A DNA stretch of 50,676 nt, from positions 1 through 50,676 of the forward strand of contig NZ_FUXW01000016.1 in assembly GCF_900167005.1 (NCBI RefSeq), given 5' to 3'. Source of the DNA: Butyricicoccus pullicaecorum DSM 23266. GTDB taxonomy: Bacteria; Bacillota; Clostridia; Oscillospirales; Butyricicoccaceae. Shown piece by piece: positions 48,482-50,676 of the stretch; the stretch's first letter is position 1, and each line of letters starts with the position of its first letter. Both the position numbers and the translations under genes were made by a program. The notes below the pieces were generated by a model that made no database searches, was not told the DNA's origin, and saw only the letters and a list, made by a program, of their open reading frames with translations.

Positions 48482-49156
48482 ATGACAGAGCAATTTGAAA
48501 TTGTTGCATTGACGGACGTAGACGTGGCTTACGTACAGCCCACCCCCAACGAGGGAGAAGTGATCGTCCGCAAGAGCATTACCGCTTATAAGCGTCTGGA
48601 CAACGGCAAGGTACAGGAGGGTCTGTTCGAACTGGCAGCCCTGGCTGCACCGGCACGTGCCCAGCTGTTCCGTATTTCTCTGCCGTCCGACACCCTAGTG
48701 CGCGTCAAGGTGGCCAAGGGTGAGCAGGGCAAGCTGTGGATGACCGAGCTGCCCGCACCGGCAAAGGACGAGGAGATGGAAGCCCTGCTGGCCGAGCAGG
48801 TTGCCGAGAAGACCGTCGAGGACGAGCACTTTGGCGTATTCACGTTTGACCGTGAGACCTGCGTTTACCAGTGCGAGATCGACTGGCGTGAGAAGAAGAT
48901 CACGCTCGAGGTCGAGGACATGGAAGAGACCAAGCCCCGCGAGGTTGCACGCGCACTTCAGCAGGAGGCCGAGAAGTGGGAGCTTGCTGCCCGTGCACAG
49001 ATCAAGACCGTAAAGCCGGCTGCATCGCGCATGTCGCTGCGCACGCTGTCGGTTGACGATCAGGGCGCGTTCACCTTCTGGTTTGCCGGTAAGGCAGGCA
49101 TCGCCTGCGCAGCTGGTTCGCTGGAAGAGGGCATCACCGACGCAACGGTCATCTAA
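48482..49156 (+). CDS. DUF2262-like protein
   Basis: A 224-residue acidic soluble protein. The central part, H-F-G-V-F-T-F-D-R followed by a D-W-R-E-K-K-I-T-L-E-V strand and a long helix with A-R-A-L-Q-Q-E-A-E-K-W, resembles the DUF2262 family (function unknown); this is from memory. The N-terminal 100 residues are a separate beta-rich region. Strong AAGGAGGAAG ribosome site. Three promoter-like elements upstream suggest high or layered expression. Confidence 0.62.
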   Translation: MTEQFEIVALTDVDVAYVQPTPNEGEVIVRKSITAYKRLDNGKVQEGLFELAALAAPARAQLFRISLPSDTLVRVKVAKGEQGKLWMTELPAPAKDEEMEALLAEQVAEKTVEDEHFGVFTFDRETCVYQCEIDWREKKITLEVEDMEETKPREVARALQQEAEKWELAARAQIKTVKPAASRMSLRTLSVDDQGAFTFWFAGKAGIACAAGSLEEGITDATVI

Positions 49157-49173
49157 AATCGATTTTTACAGCA

Positions 49174-49218
49174 GAAAAGCCGCTGGTATCTGAGGGATAC
49201 CGGCGGCTTTGTGTTTTT
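49174..49218. terminator. Terminator between DUF2262-like and XRE genes
   Basis: Long stem AAAGCCGCTGGTATC/GGATACCGGCGGCTTT (one bulge) with a TGAG loop and GTGTTTTTT tail. Confidence 0.85.
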
Positions 49219-49523
49219 TACATTAAATCAATCAGATCAAAGATGACCTTTTGCTGTTTTTCGTTCAATCGTGCCCAACGGCTCAGTAATTCTTTTTGGC
49301 AATCGGTTAAAACAACCGCTGACGCATCATCTGCTAGTAACTGAGAGAGTGTAATGCCAAATGCACGACAGATTTTCTCTAATGAGGGGATGGTGGGAAT
49401 GAGATTTTTGCGATACCAGGAAGAAATTGTGGATTGTGGAAGCCCAGAACGCTCGGCAAGCTGATATTCTGTCCAGCCGCGCGACTGACGGTGCTTGGTG
49501 ATGGTGGAAAGAATATCGTTCAC
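49218..49523 (-). CDS. XRE family helix-turn-helix regulator
   Basis: A 101-residue Cro/CI-type regulator. The HTH lies at about residues 17-38 (Y-Q-L-A-E-R-S-G-L-P-Q-S-T-I-S-S-W-Y), followed by I-P-S-L-E-K-I-C-R-A-F-G-I-T-L, the usual fifth-helix pattern, and a C-terminal helix with L-N-E-K-Q-Q-K-V-I-F-D-L-I. Such small repressors often control adjacent genes. It is divergent from the SLOG-type gene and an AT-rich intergenic region of 115 bases lies between them; TATAAT at 49561-49556 could be its -10. Confidence 0.92.
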   Translation of the reverse strand: MNDILSTITKHRQSRGWTEYQLAERSGLPQSTISSWYRKNLIPTIPSLEKICRAFGITLSQLLADDASAVVLTDCQKELLSRWARLNEKQQKVIFDLIDLM

Positions 49524-49574
49524 CGCACATACCCCTTTCGTTGTGTTCTTCGTAAATTATACTTCGACATATCG

Positions 49575-49603
49575 TTGCAATTTAATCATTTTAATCGTAT
49601 AAT
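49575..49603 (+). promoter_or_regulatory. Promoter of the SLOG-type gene
   Basis: TTGCAA (49575-49580), 17-bp spacer, TATAAT (49598-49603). The start site near 49610 favours ATG 49640 over ATG 49616. Confidence 0.6.
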
Positions 49604-49639
49604 TTTTACGAAAGAATGAACTATGCAGGGTGTGATGGT

Positions 49640-50104
49640 ATGAAGCGAAAGATTTGTTTTATGATCGGACATCGAGATACAGAAGAGACAGTTTATCCGG
49701 CTTTACAAAGAGCTGTTCGACAGCATGTTGCAGAATATGGTGTGAATGAATTTGTAGTAGGAAGATATGGGCAATTTGATCGTTTGGCAGCACATGCCGT
49801 ACGATGTGTGAAAGAGGAATATCCACAGGTGATATTAACGCTCTTACAGCCATATTACGCGGAAAAACCTTCGTCCATCCAGACCGACCTATTTGACCAT
49901 ATCTGGTATCCATCCCAAATGGAACATGTACCATATCGTTTTGCAATTGTACGTGCGAACCGCTGCGCAGTTGAGCACGCCGACCATTTGATTGCCTATG
50001 TACATCGCACGCCCAGTCAAGCCGGAGCGTTGCTGGCCTACGCCAGGAGAAGAGAGACACAGGGCAAGATGATCGTTTTTTCGTTAACTGATTTTCTTCT
50101 GTGA
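49640..50104 (+). CDS. SLOG/YpsA-like protein
   Basis: A 154-residue protein starting K-R-K-I-C-F-M-I-G-H-R-D, like the C-F-T-G-H-R start of DUF1273/YpsA proteins. A Rossmann-like SLOG fold follows: G-R-Y-G-Q-F-D-R-L-A-A (about 40-50), the Gly/Asp nucleotide-binding region, and S-Q-A-G-A-L-L-A-Y-A-R (about 127-137). SLOG domains bind nucleotide-derived ligands; many roles are unknown. The length suits the single-domain form. It is divergent from an XRE regulator that may control it, and no partner gene of a defence system is visible here. Confidence 0.78.
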   Translation: MKRKICFMIGHRDTEETVYPALQRAVRQHVAEYGVNEFVVGRYGQFDRLAAHAVRCVKEEYPQVILTLLQPYYAEKPSSIQTDLFDHIWYPSQMEHVPYRFAIVRANRCAVEHADHLIAYVHRTPSQAGALLAYARRRETQGKMIVFSLTDFLL

Positions 50105-50108
50105 ATAT

Positions 50109-50150
50109 AAAAAAGCTGTCAGGGGATGAACCCTTGACAGCTTTTGTTCT
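50109..50150 (+). terminator. Terminator of the SLOG-type gene
   Basis: Stem AAAAGCTGTCAGGG/CCCTTGACAGCTTTT (one bulge) with a GATGAA-type loop and T-rich tail, 7 bases after the stop. Confidence 0.85.
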
Positions 50151-50205
50151 TATAAGTTTCGGCGAGAAAAAACGGAGATAAGCCCCAAACATCATAAAAG
50201 TTTGC

Positions 50206-50263
50206 AAGGCACTTAATGTAAGCTCATTTGATAGCAGATGGGCTTATATGAAGTGCCTTTTTT
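50206..50263. repeat. 25-bp hairpin with T tail in a gene-free stretch
   Basis: Arms 50206-50230 and 50235-50259 pair along almost all 25 bases (one A-G mismatch, a few G-U pairs) around an ATAG loop, followed by TTTT. It is far longer than neighbouring terminators and has no gene directly upstream, since another terminator lies 56 bases before it. It may be a small palindromic element or the end of a short RNA. The remaining sequence to 50500 shows no convincing gene. Confidence 0.75.
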
Positions 50264-50512
50264 CATTTTATCGCCTTTGAACAAGAAACGAGAAAATAGA
50301 TACCATAAGGAAAATATTGACAGAGGATGATATTGTCATGCCAAAAGAATATTTTCTCGCTTGCAACAGGCAGCAGAAGAACTTGTGCAATGCATGATTT
50401 TCTCGCAAGAAATTCAGGGGATGCTTGAAAACCTGTGGATGAATATTCATGACATAATACATATTTTTCCAAATGCATAGCATAAAACAGAGACCGACAA
50501 GAAAGGAGAAAA

Positions 50513-50676
50513 ATGAATATGGAAGATGCAAGGATCAATACAACAGAAGAATGGAAGTACATGCAGCAGGTTTGTGAACAGCTGTGCTTTGGAATTTATG
50601 AGCTGCGGTGTCTGGCGGATAATGGAGAACAAGTGCTGCGCTATTTCATCGTCATCAAGGATGAAAACGGTCTGAT
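50513..50676 (+). CDS. Start of an unidentified gene (runs off the window)
   Basis: ATG 50513 follows GAAAGGAG (50501-50508) and opens a frame without stop to the window end (54 codons). It begins M-N-M-E-D-A-R-I-N-T-T and continues with E-E-W-K-Y-M-Q-Q-V-C-E-Q-L and E-L-R-C-L-A-D-N-G-E-Q-V. No family is recognised from this fragment. The frame is open on no other evidence than the ribosome site and amphipathic helical character. Confidence 0.6.
   Translation, partial: MNMEDARINTTEEWKYMQQVCEQLCFGIYELRCLADNGEQVLRYFIVIKDENGL

Noticed and set aside
50355-50479. Short protein-like frame (about 40 codons: L-Q-Q-A-A-E-E-L-V-Q-C-M and following) before the last gene
   Set aside because: It looks helical, but it has only a TTG without ribosome site as start and follows a stop codon closely. 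It may be a decayed gene fragment; support is insufficient.

Overview
The window looks like chromosome of a Gram-positive, spore-forming, anaerobic gut Clostridium-type bacterium (order Oscillospirales; Butyricicoccus/Agathobaculum-like is my best guess). The basis is the spoIID-spoIIQ pair, AGGAGG ribosome binding sites, TTGACA/TATAAT promoters, ferredoxin-type redox genes, a one-chain bacterial-eukaryotic-type glycyl-tRNA synthetase and GC-rich coding with a few AT-rich islands. The taxon is inference, not a search result.

Layout. 1-2.4 kb: end of an S-layer-homology protein, then a small accessory patch (phage/plasmid-type replication protein, 56-residue excisionase-like HTH protein, broken AbrB/SpoVT-type regulator). 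2.9-7.8 kb: complete branched-chain amino-acid-type ABC importer livJ-livHMGF. 7.8-15.9 kb: cytidylate-kinase-like protein, ZIP metal transporter with an operator over its promoter, citrate synthase, spoIID-spoIIQ, HAD phosphatase, small membrane protein, unknown protein. 16-23.5 kb: tRNA-Ala(CGC), MutT, CPBP protease, a Vat-like acetyltransferase divergent from a MerR-TipAS regulator, peptide deformylase plus SDR, an AT-rich orphan and tRNA-Pro(TGG). 23.7-27 kb: glyS and an AGCS alanine/glycine:cation symporter. 27-35.2 kb: one minus-strand arginine operon argG-argH-argC-argJ-argB-argD-argF, sufficient to go from glutamate to arginine given carbamoyl phosphate. 35.5-42.1 kb: pncB, an ECF sigma/anti-sigma pair, a membrane ferredoxin/CXXC peptide/TlpA redox cluster, truA-proC. 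42.4-48.2 kb: a purine-degradation operon guaD-dcd-xdhA-xdhB-xdhC led by a guanine-class riboswitch. 48.2-50.7 kb: DUF2262-like protein, XRE regulator, SLOG-fold protein and the start of an unknown gene.

Two non-coding systems stand out. First, a family of roughly 350-400 bp modular hairpin repeats fills four convergent gene junctions (8.5, 13.3, 25.1, 42.1 kb); each carries a central bidirectional terminator flanked by mirror-image hairpin modules whose stems change sequence but stay paired. A fifth, half-length copy without terminator sits inside the arg operon between argB and argD. Second, the guaD operon leader has a consensus promoter, a C74-type guanine aptamer and a downstream terminator whose 3' arm can pair only with P3/L3 of the aptamer. 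That predicts a switch turned ON by guanine, as fits a guanine-degrading operon and opposite to the familiar xpt-type OFF switches.
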